Source: Fennellomyces sp. T-0311 (Eukaryota; Mucoromycota; Mucoromycetes; Mucorales; Lichtheimiaceae). From it: a stretch of DNA of 64,000 nt. Where the stretch lies: assembly GCA_025266875.1 (NCBI GenBank), contig JALLLT010000009.1:930001-994000 (forward strand). Reading direction: 5' to 3'. The notes under the pieces are model-generated. The model made no database searches and was not told where the DNA came from. It was given only the letters and a program-made list of their open reading frames with translations. This document shows positions 24,029 through 37,690 of the stretch, in pieces (position 1 is the stretch's first letter; each line of letters starts with the position of its first letter). The position numbers and the translations under genes are program-made.

Positions 24029-27000
24029 TTAGGATTGGTCATTGTTGACCTCGTCATCATTATTATCCTCATCCTCCTCATTGTTATTGTTGTTGTTGTT
24101 GTTCTGAGCGTCGTCGTCTTCGGCGGCGGCGGCTTGGGGATCGGGTGTCGCCTCCGAATCGACAAATACGGTAACTACCCGAGTCGCAAAGTCAGGAACG
24201 GGATCATCTTCTGATGTGACAGGGATTGGCACCAGTTTCTTTGATGGGCAAAGCAGGTCACTTGGGTCATTCAGATGCTCCTTCAAACCGAGGGGAGTGC
24301 ATGATGACACGCTGCGCTGTAGAGCCAGTCCACGTTCGCGCAGTGACTCCATGCGGTCGACATTTCCCCACAGGTCCAGTACAGGAAGACTGTACCACGT
24401 CGGTAACTGGTTACCAGGAAGTTGGTGTTGCAGCGGCTTCTGGCTAGTCATCAGCGGCACACGAAGCAGCTCTGCTGCCTGCGCATACTCGCTTATCACA
24501 TGGCTGCTCAACTCGAGATGACTAGTCGACAAGCTGACGTAGTTTTCAAAGTTGGGGTAGAGCATGACATAGGCCCGCATGTAGATAAGCTCATCCATGT
24601 AGCGTCGCCAGGAATTGACCCATTGGCTGGAGCGGGTGTTGGGCACCGTGACATTCTGAAGCTGCTTCTTGTTGATATCTGTCACGCGTGCAGTGATAAA
24701 GTCGTGAAATTCGCGCCAGTGTTCTGGGAAATACACTGCTCCGCCAAAACTGTTGGCTGCTTGCATCAGATAAGGTGATTCGCTGTCATATCCGTTGCTT
24801 ATCAGTGCCAATGAGGGCTCAAATAGCTGCCGTCCCTCAGGATCGCTCTCGATGACGTGTGGGGAGTACAAACTGATGCCAAACAGCGCCTTGGCATCAT
24901 CTGGCATATCTTGTCCGTATCGATAGCGGAGTATAGCGTATTTGGCCCATACATAAAACATCTCAGAAAGCTCCACACTGTCATCCAACACAATACCGTA
25001 CTCGTGATCATCTGCAGGATACCAAGCCTCTACATAAACAGGCATGCGGTTCACCTTGGTGATCCGATGTCGTAGATCCTTGTTGCCATGTGGCCACGGT
25101 AAGCCATTGACAAACGCTTGTGTAACTCGATCGCACGATTGCTCCATCACAATAGCCATATCAACTTTGTCACCAAAATAATGCGCACGGGCCGCAGAGC
25201 GGATAAGTCGCGCAAGAGCGTAAGGCTTACGATCCGTCACAATTGCCAGTTTTATCGAAAAATCGTTCCAACCTAGATATTGATGTAAGTAAACTCTTGA
25301 TGAAGCGTTTAGCCGCCGAAACCTTACTTGCTAGTGATTCCGCAGGAAGACTGGCCATCCAAGATGCATGCTTGATATCGCGCGGAGGCAACCCAATGGC
25401 AGTGACTTTTGTCATATCGGCTGCAACTTGGATGCTTCGCTTTGTAACACTATTGCGATCAAGGTAGATAATGACTCGTGGTTGGATGAGGGATAAGATT
25501 TGGGTGAACCCATGGGTGGCTTGTTTGAGGAACAACGAAGTATCCATTGACGAGAAACCTGCATCGAGATCATGCACGTTGACACCTTCGGCACATTCTG
25601 GGTGGTTCTGCTGCAGGGATTTCAAGAATGCCATTGCCGATAATCCACGTTGCTCCCCTGTCGTGATGATATGCACATCCGCGAGTCCAATTCGTTGAAA
25701 TTGACACGCCAGATGCACAAATTGCTCCTTATGGTCAAGGCCATCAAAGACAAACATGACCGGTGATTTTGTTGATATTGCATAGGACTTGATACCTGGT
25801 GCCGCGATTGATTCTCTCCAGGCCAATCCAGCCTTTCGCGTTTCACCCAAATAGCTTTCAATGACACTGCACAAACTGCTCTTTGCATCAGTAGCCTTGG
25901 TACCACCCAACAATCGCTTGATCTGGTAATCTTGCCCCAAAGTCTCGGTAGGTATGACGATGGATGGTATATCAGCATGGAGACGCAGACTGCGGCTGAC
26001 CGAATATCCAAAGAGACGCGGATCGAGTTGCTTTTGCATACTTGGATCAACAGAAACAGCGGATAACCAGGAGCGTTTGAATAACCATAGATCCGTGATC
26101 ATATCAATACTTTGACTTTTGCTTGGAAAGCTTCCATTTTCGACGACATCCACAATGCACTGCAAGGGGGCATTCAAATGCTGCTGCTTGAAGACGACGG
26201 CCTGCGTGCCCAAGAAAGCATGGCGATATTCATCTGTCATTGACAGTCGTAAGAGACGTTCGAGATAGCGTTTTCCCGGTTGGATATCTTGATCGATGAT
26301 CCAGAGGTACTCTGTGGAAACGCGCAGAGCGACCTGAAGCCATTCAATGGGATCCCAGACCATGATCTTGACACGTTTGTTGTTTTTGAATGCAACGGTC
26401 TTGCTTTTGACATCAGCTTGGACACTCGGTGTGCAAACGATCCATAATGCTTCCGGCACGACACTTTGACCAAGAATAGACTCGATCTGAGTGTGAAGCT
26501 GTCCATTGCTGCTGTAATAAATAATGGCAGTGACGGGGACCGTGCGCGCATGTTCATCCACAAACCGCAGCCTTGCTCCTTCTCCCAGTTTTTCCAATTC
26601 GTACGACGAGTGACCGCGCACGCGATGATGCAAAAGTTGGCGTGAATAGGTATCTGATCCTCGATCTTTGCCATTGGCGATCCAATTGGGTGTTCGTTCT
26701 TGACGGTTAAACTGCACTCGCCACCGGGAATTATCACCTTAATTATATATATAAAAGAACCGGAAAGTGGGGATATTATTATTCGCCCTTGAAACCCATT
26801 GGGACCCTATTTATTCTTACCTTGTTCGTTCTTTAAGAGTCGGTCAAGAAGTGCGTAATCTGTCATTTGAGTGGTGTCTTGGTATTCCACCAGATCGTGG
26901 GTGAATAGGATTTGATTGCGTCGGCTTTTTGATGGTGGAGTTGACGAGGGCATTCGGAGCAATAGGAATGTTAGGACACAGCAGACGATGCCCCACCATA

Positions 27001-27199
27001 GAAACGACGGCCGATGACTTATTATACGTCGTATCCGGTGTAGCGAGAGCGAATGCCAGGACGGTATACTGATGTGCGATCCGTTGTTCACAAAAGAATC
27101 ATGGTACGTGTAGGCATGTGAGCTGTCGTGCGAGTTGCCATGCTGCCTTCGTGAGAGGGTGAGCTCGTCATCGCCTGTTGGTCGCTTCGAACCAAACAT
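24029..27199 (-). CDS. Type II membrane protein with tandem glycosyltransferase domains
   Basis: Three exons in transcript order (27199-26821, 26737-25328, 25272-24029) sum to 3033 nt, or 1010 aa. The short cytosolic N-terminus (MFGSKRPTGDDEL) is followed by one membrane anchor near residues 66-86 (WWGIVCCVLTFLLLRM). A GT-A-like domain follows with VPVTAIIYYSSNGQLHTQIE and YLWIIDQDIQPGKRYLERLL, whose DQD is the likely metal site. A middle Rossmann-like segment (SPVMFVFDGLDHKEQFVHLA) comes next. A second GT-A-like domain has KLAIVTDRKPYALARLIRS and EYGIVLDDSVELSEMFYVW. The layout matches an uncharacterised plant/fungal glycosyltransferase family (PANTHER PTHR33604 from memory). The sugar and acceptor are unknown. 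The C-terminus ends in an eight-Asn run and an acidic tail. Its likely site is the Golgi or ER lumen. Confidence 0.88.
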
Positions 27200-30100
27200 G
27201 GGAACGAGATCGTTTGTTGTATAAGAGCTGAAAGTTGTAACCAAGGTAACAAGCCGACTCTCAGGTACTTTATTTCGCAAGTCTACTCCGATGCATTTGG
27301 GGGAAGATGCACTATTGCTAAAGCGCTAAACCATTTTTCATTTCCATACAACCTTAAAGAGAGCATCTCAATGTTCCAGATATGTAACTTATCATTGGGG
27401 TTTGACAAGTGCATTATGGAATACCCTGCTACTTATCTCCTCACACATGTTCACATCAGAGTGCCACAGGCCAAGAAGTGTGTTACTTTAGTATTTGTTC
27501 CAGCCGCATCCCAATCAGGGATATCGGCGTTGAGTATATCCGCTATCTTTTTCATTTAGTTGAAAAGTTTTGATTTATTTTTTTCCGGAAATCTTTTTCA
27601 TTTAGCTGCTAAAGTGCGAAACTTAACTAGCTTATTATATAGTGTCTTTTTGCGCACCACAGCGTTTTGTTTCCTAATATTACATAATAGCGCAGCTATT
27701 GTCATTTATGATACAAATAGTATCACGTTGATAAATAGATTCATCAATGTTGTTGCATAATTCACACATGAACCTACTCGTCTCATAAGCCAGCCCATTA
27801 CATGAGTATTCTATTCGATATTAATGTTTTTTTCTTTGTGTCAAAGCCTGTTCCTCGTTACAAGTAGACCATAAGCATTATTTCTGGTATCTAACTATTT
27901 CGACCACCTTATGCTGCTACATAAATTGCCAAGCTTATTCCTTATACGGAAAGAAGCCTATTATATATGCTTGAAAATTACCATACCACAGACCAATGTG
28001 TCCACAACAGGCTAGATCACAGCAGACGCTGTAAATCTTACAGGGTTTCCAATATTAGTGTCAGGTTCAAAAGTTGATAAGATGAAGCTTGCTACATATC
28101 AAGAATAATTATAACAAGACTTCCAAGACGGATACAAACTAAACGACGTGGCTCTTACAGATTCGCGGAAATGATTTCCAATTATGTACGTACAGCTCAT
28201 TTCAGCGATTCTTAAGGGCTTTAATATCGTGTCAGGTTTTACAAAAAGTCAATGACTACTGATGGCAAAAGGATAGCGGCAAGGCTAAGGCTGACGCGAA
28301 GCTGCAACACCGACTATGCATCTATGCAGGCTTTGAAGTACAGAAAAGGTGTATTAAGTACACAGATTTTGATTTCATGCAGTGATAGCTGCTGACTCCT
28401 TTCGGGAGAGTTGTGCTGAAAGCATAATGGCATTATCGAACAGCTGAATGCTAGCATAAAATCTCTCATCAACATATCCTCTTCAATTATGTGCCCGATA
28501 ACTGTCAACAAATCTAAGATGACAACTACCGCATGTAGAATCACAATTACTGCAACAAAGAGGAATATGTGAAAGCTCTATTGGTTTAATTAGCGCACTT
28601 TATGTTAGAAAAACGAAGGCCCATGGATCAAAGTAGTCATATTTGATAAAAAAAATAAGCGTCCAACGCCCATGATTTTTCGCCAAACTGTTGGATCTCA
28701 TGGTAGTATTTTCAAGTACATATGCGACCTAAATCAACGCTACCATGGAGCTTTCAACTCATCAGCTGGTTGAATCACGGGCACCGAAGCTGGATCTCAT
28801 GTTCCAACTGTTTGTACTTGCACACGATCAAGAACACAATATGGGGCTGGCCATTATGGGGTTAGCATGTCAGTAAGTTCATGAAAGGAATCTTGCGTGT
28901 ACAACATAAATTAACATGCTTTGATATGCTATAGTATATGAAAGTGGTCATATGCTTAAAGGCGCAGATCAGTGACCTTCCCAATAAAATAATAACTTTT
29001 GGACTATAGTATATGAAACCTTCGAAACTGTCCATTGCCAATATAATATCGATGAGCGGAACAGATTTATGGAGCGCATACCACGATCTGGTACTTTTCC
29101 CTTTTGCTTGCAGACACGGGGAAAAAGTTACTTTTGCGTCAAGCCGATTCAACAACATCAGAAGGACATCGGTATGAGTCCCATAGCCGGCCTGATGTGG
29201 TCGTCTCAATACCTTTGCAACAGTTATTTAAAGAAGTTGGGCAAGGTGAAGCCGAGGTCACTGGACCAAGGTGCAACACGAACAACCTATCTCGTGATTT
29301 ACTGTGTTTGATCATTCATATATCGAGACTGCTATCAACTCGTACGTAGTAAGGCTAGGGCTCTCGCGTTTCAAATAAACAGCAAGTGAAGGTATTCATT
29401 TTCAAATACTAAAACTACGTATTATGTATGTACATCTGGCTATCCCAAATTCGATGGAATAGCCTTCACAGCTCACATGGTCAAAAAACAAAAGTCCCAA
29501 CACTTTATTAGAAAGCAATGGCAGAGTCGGTGAACCGAAAAACGAAAAATGACCAACATTGGCATGGTGCAAAGAGAATGGACACGGAAGCCTGGCCTCA
29601 TAATGCGAACTTTAAGGTATGATAAAATTACTTGACCATTTTTTTCGCGTATCGTGCCATCTGGAACCGTGTACTACATTGAATAGCCTTCCTCTGACAT
29701 CGTACCCCTCCTCGCTGCGGTGGTGGAAAATCACCGCAATATATACAAATTAAATCAAGCTATCCGTGTCCATGGATAATCCTAACACGTACTGTCAAGA
29801 TTACTGGTTTCACTTTGAGGTCAATCGATCATGGGTGTTCTATAATGGATGCTCTTTATCACTCTTTGGATTAATATCTTTCTTGAGCTGAGTTCATACT
29901 CCGTGGTTGTATCTGAGACGACGTTGAGTGTTAAAAACGGAAGAACACCATAATTTGGACAGTGTTCATTGTTTTTGAGTACCATAAAATGACGTGTGGC
30001 AATAGTTCTCGTACCAGTTGCTGCGTGGCAGGCCCTCATTACCTTTTGTGCTCATTATGTCGTCAATGTGCTCGCTTTGGTGTAACGAGCTTACTTGTAC

Positions 30101-31020
30101 CCCAAGGCACCCGTCAATGATGCTGCCTTTGGTGCTTTTCTGAAACCGTGTAAACCTTGTGAGGGTCGGTGCCACTTTTGATAGGAGCATGACGAGCACG
30201 CCATTGGGGAACTCGACAGCAAGACATAAACAAAGGGGCGGGCCCATCCAGTCGAGCGACCCACGCGATGGAACGGACACCCCCTTTACACGACAACCTT
30301 CTTTTTTTCCCGCTCATTTAATAACAAGGTTCAAGTCCACCCATCTTTTTTCCCCTCTGATGACCAGGCAGATTCATCTGGTTCTGGTTTCCGATCTCGT
30401 GCATCGGTGAATAATAGAACAAAAGGTTGTGGATTGATTAGATGCAACGAAGCCATTCGTTCCAAAGGTCGTAGCACGATGTGGCTAAAAACGGCGCACG
30501 GTGTCACGAGTCCTGCTCCATGACGCCGGCGTGAGTGTGTGAATGGTTGGGCCGGTGTTCGTGGAAGTGGAAAGACAAGACAAGTGGGGTCTCGTTTACA
30601 AGCAGGCGGAAATAGTTGCGTTGCAGACCAAGGCAGGGGGGTGGACTGGCAGAAATCAATCAGATAGGGCAAAGACAGACAAGCCATGATATCATTGTTG
30701 GATGAGATCATGGCGTGGTCTGGAAAAACTCTTCCTCTCGGCGTTGCTCGAAAGCGGTAGAATGTGAGACCATGCGAACCATATTTGGCAAGCTGAGTTT
30801 TGCTGAGTCATGCCGAGTGCAAACATCAAGTAGCCATGGCACCGACACCAAGGGCGGCGACGACAATGAACAGGCACGGGGCGTGCGGGCGAGGAGTAGG
30901 CGATGGATGTGAGCAGATGTGTGCAAGGCGAGAAAAAAAAAGAAAGGGGGTTGTGATAGGGAGAGGAAGCTTGAGAACCAATGGTGGAGGTGCTGCGGCG
31001 GTGTGTGACGTTAGCATGAG
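27200..31020. other. Gene-poor interval upstream of polyubiquitin
   Basis: No supported gene. Two short plus-strand coding-like stretches lie at 28747-28872 (MELSTHQLVESRAPKLDLM) and 29118-29346 (LLLRQADSTTSEGHRYESHS), separated by non-coding sequence. They may be remnants of one broken gene of unknown family. Sequence close to 31 kb is the polyubiquitin promoter. Confidence 0.45.
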
Positions 31021-31028
31021 TATAAAAG
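31021..31028 (+). promoter_or_regulatory. TATA box of the polyubiquitin gene
   Basis: TATAAAAG lies 70 nt before the ATG at 31098. A pyrimidine-rich stretch (CACTTTTTTTCTTT) just before the start codon is typical of highly expressed fungal genes. Confidence 0.65.
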
Positions 31029-31082
31029 AGAGCAGGAAATTTTCCGCAGCGTTCCCTTTGTTTCTTCACTTTTTTTCTTTAA

Positions 31083-32243
<1,161 letters not shown>

Positions 32244-32383
32244 AGCTCTGCCAATTACCGCACCGTCCCCTTCCCCCCTTTACAAATCACACTTGCTCAT
32301 GAAATAAACAGTCGCTAAACTTGCCTGTTTGTCAAAAAGAACCTTTTTATTTGAATATGATGCGCTGCCTGTTTAAGGTTATA

Positions 32384-33589
32384 TTAAGAAGACGCCGCAA
32401 CAGCGCCATGGTCACGCGCGGGCTGGCTGTCGTGCGTGCCGACCAGTATGGAGCACAGCTCTTGCAAGCCCATGATGGTCTGTGGAATCTTGCAGCGCGC
32501 CAGCTCTGGAACCAGATCCGGCGCCGAGTCCTGATACGACAATTTGCCTACACATTTGATTGTTCGGTCAGCCCAGCTGGTACACACAACGTGCGTCGAC
32601 GCATTTACATCTCTTCAGCAGCGTTGCGTTCCATCCTGCATTCCGTGCACCTAGTTCACCCAACGCAGATTAGCTAAGCATAAACATTGAGCCGTGTTTT
32701 GTACCGTAGTAGTCCCTGGTTGTTTTGGGTGAGCTTAAATTTTGTGGTATGTTGTTTTCAAGCACGCTTACTTGTCTTCATCATCGCCAACGTGCAACGC
32801 TTCCTCGGGCCGCACGCCTGTGATTTCACAAGCCTTCTGAAATATCTGTGCGTCCGGCTTTTCATATCCTGCCGCACAGCTTGGCAACACAAAATCAAAG
32901 TACGGGTCCAGCTCCAAGCTCTTAATCACCGACGCTAGCGCTTTTGCATGAGTCACAGCGATTGAACAGCAAGTGTTGTTTATCACTCACGTAGCCGTTC
33001 GTCCGAATTGCTAATCACCCCCATATGAAACCCTCGCCGTCGCAACTCGGACAGTGTCCTCCGCACGTCAGGGAATGTTGTGTAGCCATCCTTCGTCATG
33101 AAACGTGTGTAGAGCGTGTCGAACAGCGAGTCGAACACCGGGTCCAAGTCTGCAAAAGTGAAAAAGGACTCCTGTTATTCCGACCGCCTTGTCTGCTTTG
33201 CAGCTACCTTTTTTAGTGGCACCGGCACCAAGAAACGTCGCATAAACGAGCTACACAGCAATATTAGCTCAGGTTGTCATTCGCCCCCATTTCGAAAAAC
33301 AAACCTCCTCCCACCAGGTGCGACTTGCCATGCCTAAATGCATGCCATAGAATGGTGCGCGATCAAGTTGCTTCTTGTACGCGAGGCCAAAATTTTCTCT
33401 GACGGCTGCTGTTGTTACGTTTAACCCGTGTCGCACCGCTTCTTGCGTCTATATAAAAATTATATGAGCATAGGAACATTTTTTTAATAGTGCCAGACTG
33501 AAACACACATATTGCGATGACAGGGAGCCTTTCGGTTTATAAAGCGTGTTGAAGGCGTCAAAAGAAACGAGTCTTATGCGACTGGCCAT
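32384..33589 (-). CDS. HAD-like hydrolase, HDHD3-type
   Basis: Haloacid-dehalogenase superfamily hydrolase. Eight exons in transcript order (33589-33509, 33448-33305, 33250-33208, 33149-32991, 32940-32772, 32715-32705, 32650-32609, 32547-32384) sum to 813 nt, or 270 aa. Motif I is VSFDAFNTLYKP, with the nucleophile Asp but no Asp at +2, so it is DAxxT as in dehalogenase-type members. Motif II is MGVISNSDERL, the motif III Lys is in GYEKPDAQIF, and motif IV is HVGDDEDKDYYG followed by ARNAGWNATLLKR. Motif IV is only restored by an 11-nt microexon at 32705-32715. The substrate is unknown. The last exon (KLSYQDSAPDLVPELARC) is the least certain. The acceptor at 32940 could instead be 32934, a six-base difference. 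Confidence 0.88.
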
Positions 33590-33704
33590 AGCGTTTAAAC
33601 ACACACAAAAAAGTACAAAAAAGAAAGGAAGAAAGCCTTTTGCTTGTCACATGGATCGGTCGATATATAAAAAAAAAGTATAAAATTCGCTGAGATTGGA
33701 TGTT

Positions 33705-34449
33705 TTACAGAACATCCCTTATCCGTTGCATTAACCCGGCACTTTGGTCATAAACCTTTTTTTTTGCCGCATGACAGCACTGGTTGCTGTCGTTACAATA
33801 ACCTAGCCAGTACATGGATGATTCAGGCGCCATGGGCATAGATCCAATCGATGCAGGTACTGCAATGGCAGGCGGGGGTTGTGTATCCCTCCTGACCTGG
33901 GAATCGGATGGCTGCCCTTATGTCATGATTCGACGCCAACGTGCCATGTGACGAAGCGATACTTAATGTGCAAAGATGTGCACTTACTATAGCCGCCACA
34001 TATACATCTTCATTATCAAGATGACGTGTCACTAGATCTTCCAATTGATCAATCTGATAGACGTTTTTTGACGGCATGCATTGGATTTGGCGTTCCAGGG
34101 GAAAAAAAGGCATAGTGAAAAAAGATTGGATCATGGCTACCCGCATAAGAACCAATCCTTCGTGTGCGACAACAGTTAAATACAATTTTCCTGAAATCCA
34201 AGGTACAATCCCTGCATGATTGAGTCGCGTTTCAGTTTCACCCAGCCCGAGTTCCGACTTTTTCCCATCTCTTTAACCAAGTATAAACAGTTGCTCCTCA
34301 TAACATTTTTTGTACAATCGGGGTGGAGGGTCAAATGATGCCATATTTAAGATTGGCTCTATCCATACCGGATCCTTTTTTCTATCCACGTGCATCTTCT
34401 TTTCAGTGTCAGGGCGCATCAACGGCTGAATATGAGAAGACGCCACCAT
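33705..34449 (-). CDS. Unidentified 200-aa protein
   Basis: Three exons in transcript order (34449-34278, 34211-33988, 33911-33705) join in phase to 603 nt, or 200 aa. The N-terminus is MVASSHIQPLMRPDTEKKMH. A central block reads IVPWISGKLYLTVVAHEGLV and RVAMIQSFFTMPFFPLERQI, then YQIDQLEDLVTRHLDNEDVY. The C-terminal part is Pro/Ser-rich, then YWLGYCNDSNQCCHAAKKKV. I do not recognise the family and see no signal peptide or clear membrane segment. The first intron uses a weak donor (GTTAAA). Support comes from frame-consistent joins and coherent composition only. It lies 115 nt upstream of the HAD gene, same strand. Confidence 0.55.
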
Positions 34450-35096
34450 CTCTTGTGAAAAAAGAGTTGGATTTTAAACGAAAGATATCACGTGAAGTCT
34501 CACTGCCTTTGAGTTGAGCATACGTTAAATTGCAACATTTCCTATATTGAAAGTACGTCCTATATTTGGAACAAAATGTCTACGAAAACAGTCTGCCAAC
34601 TAAAATGGTCCTTCTTGCTCTACGTTTCTTTCTTTTCCTATCATCGCTTCATTAATGAAGAGTAAACGATGTTATGACGGGTAGAAAAAATGCCACCACA
34701 AGTTCTCAGGGTGGATCCCATCACTTGAAACGGCTATTATCCAAAAATGCATTGGAAGAAGCGTAGTATATGCATACAGAGCGGATCAAAGCTACAGATC
34801 ACTTCGCTTCGACGAAGCTATACAATTAGCCTTGTTAAATATTTATGATTAGTTGAAAAAGTCTTGGTTTGATTGGGAAGACTATGAGACCTGCCCCTAT
34901 AGGGATATGGTCGCTACCTTGCGGTACAAATGTATAAATATATAAAATAAAGGAGCTGATGCCATGTCTGAAAAAACCCTAATTGGGAAAAAGACAGGCG
35001 TGTGCAGTAGAAGGTTATTACAAAGTAATGCGAAGAAAAGAACTGGGTAGGCATGATGTCGAATAAAATTGCCGGGGATATAAAAGTGTGACCACC

Positions 35097-35550
35097 CTAT
35101 GGGTGATTTCTTGTGGTTGTAGGTGCTCTGCCTTGGGGGGCCTCTTCTGGCGCCAGTTCGTCCTCATCGTACTCCTCATCGGGGTGGCTCAGCTTGTCGA
35201 TTTTACGAAGGACATGTAGGAGTGCTGGCCATGTCTTCTTCCATTTACCACGGGTCAGACCAGTATCTGAACGTGGTAAGCTATTCAATATGTGGTCAAG
35301 GGCCTGTGTCTCGTCACGCTGGTCCGGTATTGAGCCAAATATTTCGAGGAGTTCTTGATATAATGGCCGAAGTAATAGACAGTTAGTGTAGTGCTCCCTG
35401 TTGGCTGCCACAGCGCCACATTCGCAATCCTTGAACGGGTATGATGGAAGCCAGTGCATACGCCACTTAACCAGTCGGTGTCTGTCCTTGGAGGAGGCCG
35501 CCAGGTATAAGATCAGATCAATAAGTCGGTAAGGTCGGAGGCACCGGAAT
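35097..35550 (-). mobile_element. 3' fragment of a LINE-type retrotransposon
   Basis: An open minus-strand frame without an upstream Met covers about 150 codons and ends at 35097. It reads LAASSKDRHRLVKWRMHWLP, then a Cys/His segment (CECGAVAANREHYTNC), then LPRSDTGLTRGKWKKTWPAL and an acidic tail. This is the region after the reverse transcriptase domain in fungal LINEs, as I recall the family. The copy is 5'-truncated. It is homologous to the more decayed copy at 17860-18240. Confidence 0.65.
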
Positions 35551-37596
35551 ATTTATGATTATGAAGGTTATTGCAGGGAACCATATACACTTTTCACAAG
35601 CTCTTCTCCAAGCACTCAATATCAAGAAAGGAGAACAGAGTAATCTTTTTACATTACAGGAAAGATATGACACTGATTTTTGAGACCTGCCAGAATATTA
35701 TCATACGCGTTAATGCGCAATACAGAAACACTGCAGATACTATAAATATCGTGATGCACTTATTGAGATACAGCATAATTATGTCGTTCTATCGAAGGAA
35801 AAAGTCGAGTCCGTTTGCATCCTTGTAAACGGCTAACAGAATTTACAGGCCACAAGAACATTCCTTCATAATCAGTATCCTTAATTATCAAGATAAAAAC
35901 CCGTTGACAATGAATCAACAATCTAACACGGCGTATGAAGACTTAAAATCTGCGGCCGGTTTGCGCCAGCACTAGATGAAAGCTTACGCCACGTACGAGC
36001 GAAGTATAACCTGCGTTACATCCAATGATGTCGATTCTTCAAAGGACAGTTATCTTGAAATCGTATAGTCGGTACTTTATCTTTGTGCTGTACTTTTACA
36101 AAGTCATCGAGGTTGGATCAAAGCTGGGGTGAGTAACACGGCGATATCAATGAGGAACCGAAGAGGGCCACAGTTTTCATGTGTACTGATATCTTTGATG
36201 CAACACGAATAGCAAGAAGCTTCGTATGTTACACATTTCCGTGGTATCGCCCTGTTCATACTTAACGCGGCAACTTTAATTGCATCATGTTATTCGTCGA
36301 ACAAGAGCTCGCTTATCAAGTGGAGCAGTATACGTACATGTGTAATTGTTGACGTCAGTTTAAAGAGGAAACCGTATCATCGATAGTAAAACTGACAGCC
36401 ATCATTACCATTGCCGCACGCTCTCAGACTTGCAAGCTTTGAAGCCAATAAGATCATCTGGACTGGTACACTTATATCAGATCAGGAAGGAAGTGAGATT
36501 ACAGCCAAAGTGGAAAGCTGCAGCAATGTTATACCACGAAAGAGCACTACACACGGAACAGCGATCAAGAACATGCGAAGAATGAAGAAACCTTTACTTA
36601 TGGATGACGAATAAGACATCAAAGTACCGGATACAAACACTGATGAGGAAGATATTTACATAGTTCACACTCCCCCACTTTGCCCAAAGCATATGGTACT
36701 CGTCGTCAGATGGCCAATGCTGCTGCCATATAGGCTTTATATATATGTATATATTATAATACTCTCCTTCTTGTCTTAATACAGCTTACAGCAATAATGG
36801 ATGGCCAGAAGATTTGAACGAAATTGAGAGAGATCTGATGGAAGTTATGATGCATGTCCTAAAATCAACGCCCAACAAATTGGAATTTCTATTCTCGTCG
36901 ACATAAATTAATAGAATTGGGCGAAAATGTATTCTGCACAAAACTGTTTTTTGGGTGCCATTGGAGTAAAAAAAGTCATACTGAATCAGAATGACTTCTT
37001 CCTCAAAAGTAGCTCAGACCTACTTTTTTTTTTAAATAATGCAACTTTTTTAGTGATAAAGTCGATATTTCCAAAATGACTTTTGAAAATGACTTTTGCA
37101 TCTGAACGCGGCTTTATCTACATAATGACAAAGTTGATATCAAAAACTTTTGCAAGCAGGAGTCATTTTCTGGCACAATAACATCATCCACAAACAACGA
37201 CAATATGCAATATAACCATGTACTCTCCTTCAATTATAACAATGTAGAGAAAAAATCAATGAGAATCAACATGGTTACATACGACGAAACTTCCTCCATC
37301 TGATACAAGCTTCTTTTCCACATACAAACACAGCTCTTAAACCTTAGCTGATTACACAGCAGGAATTCTCGCATTATTTGCCAAGCTTTTATCCGCAATA
37401 TCCTGGTATGAGAAAGTAACAAAGGTAAACCAGCTACACCCCAAAGACCTCGCTCAGTAAGCTCATTCTTATTATACTAGCCACAAACTCCAGGCGACAC
37501 CAACCGGGTATCAAATGTATCATTTGAAATTTATACTTTTCAAAGCAAAGTATCACTGCAAATAATTTTTGGTGAATTTTGGTGAATAATTTTTTT

Positions 37597-37690
37597 GAAG
37601 TGGTTAAACATAAGCTTTTTGACCGCTTGAGTTGCTAAAAGTGGTAACACAAGTGGTTAAAAAGTTTATGTTTGACCTCTGTAACCACTT
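37597..37690. repeat. Imperfect inverted repeat (hairpin, possible MITE core)
   Basis: The left arm begins GAAGTGGTTAAACATAAGC and ends TTTTTGACC at 37624. The right arm, 37653-37690, is its reverse complement with a nine-base insertion (GACCTCTGT) and a few C/T changes. AT-rich sequence flanks both arms. Confidence 0.55.

Noticed and set aside
28747..29346. Candidate two-exon gene at 28.7-29.3 kb
   Set aside because: The coding-like pieces do not join in frame through any acceptable splice sites and no family is recognised; mentioned only as a possible relic.
36797..36905. Possible Tc1/mariner transposase end (GWPEDLNEIERDLMEV)
   Set aside because: Too short, no upstream catalytic motifs, and no terminal repeats found.
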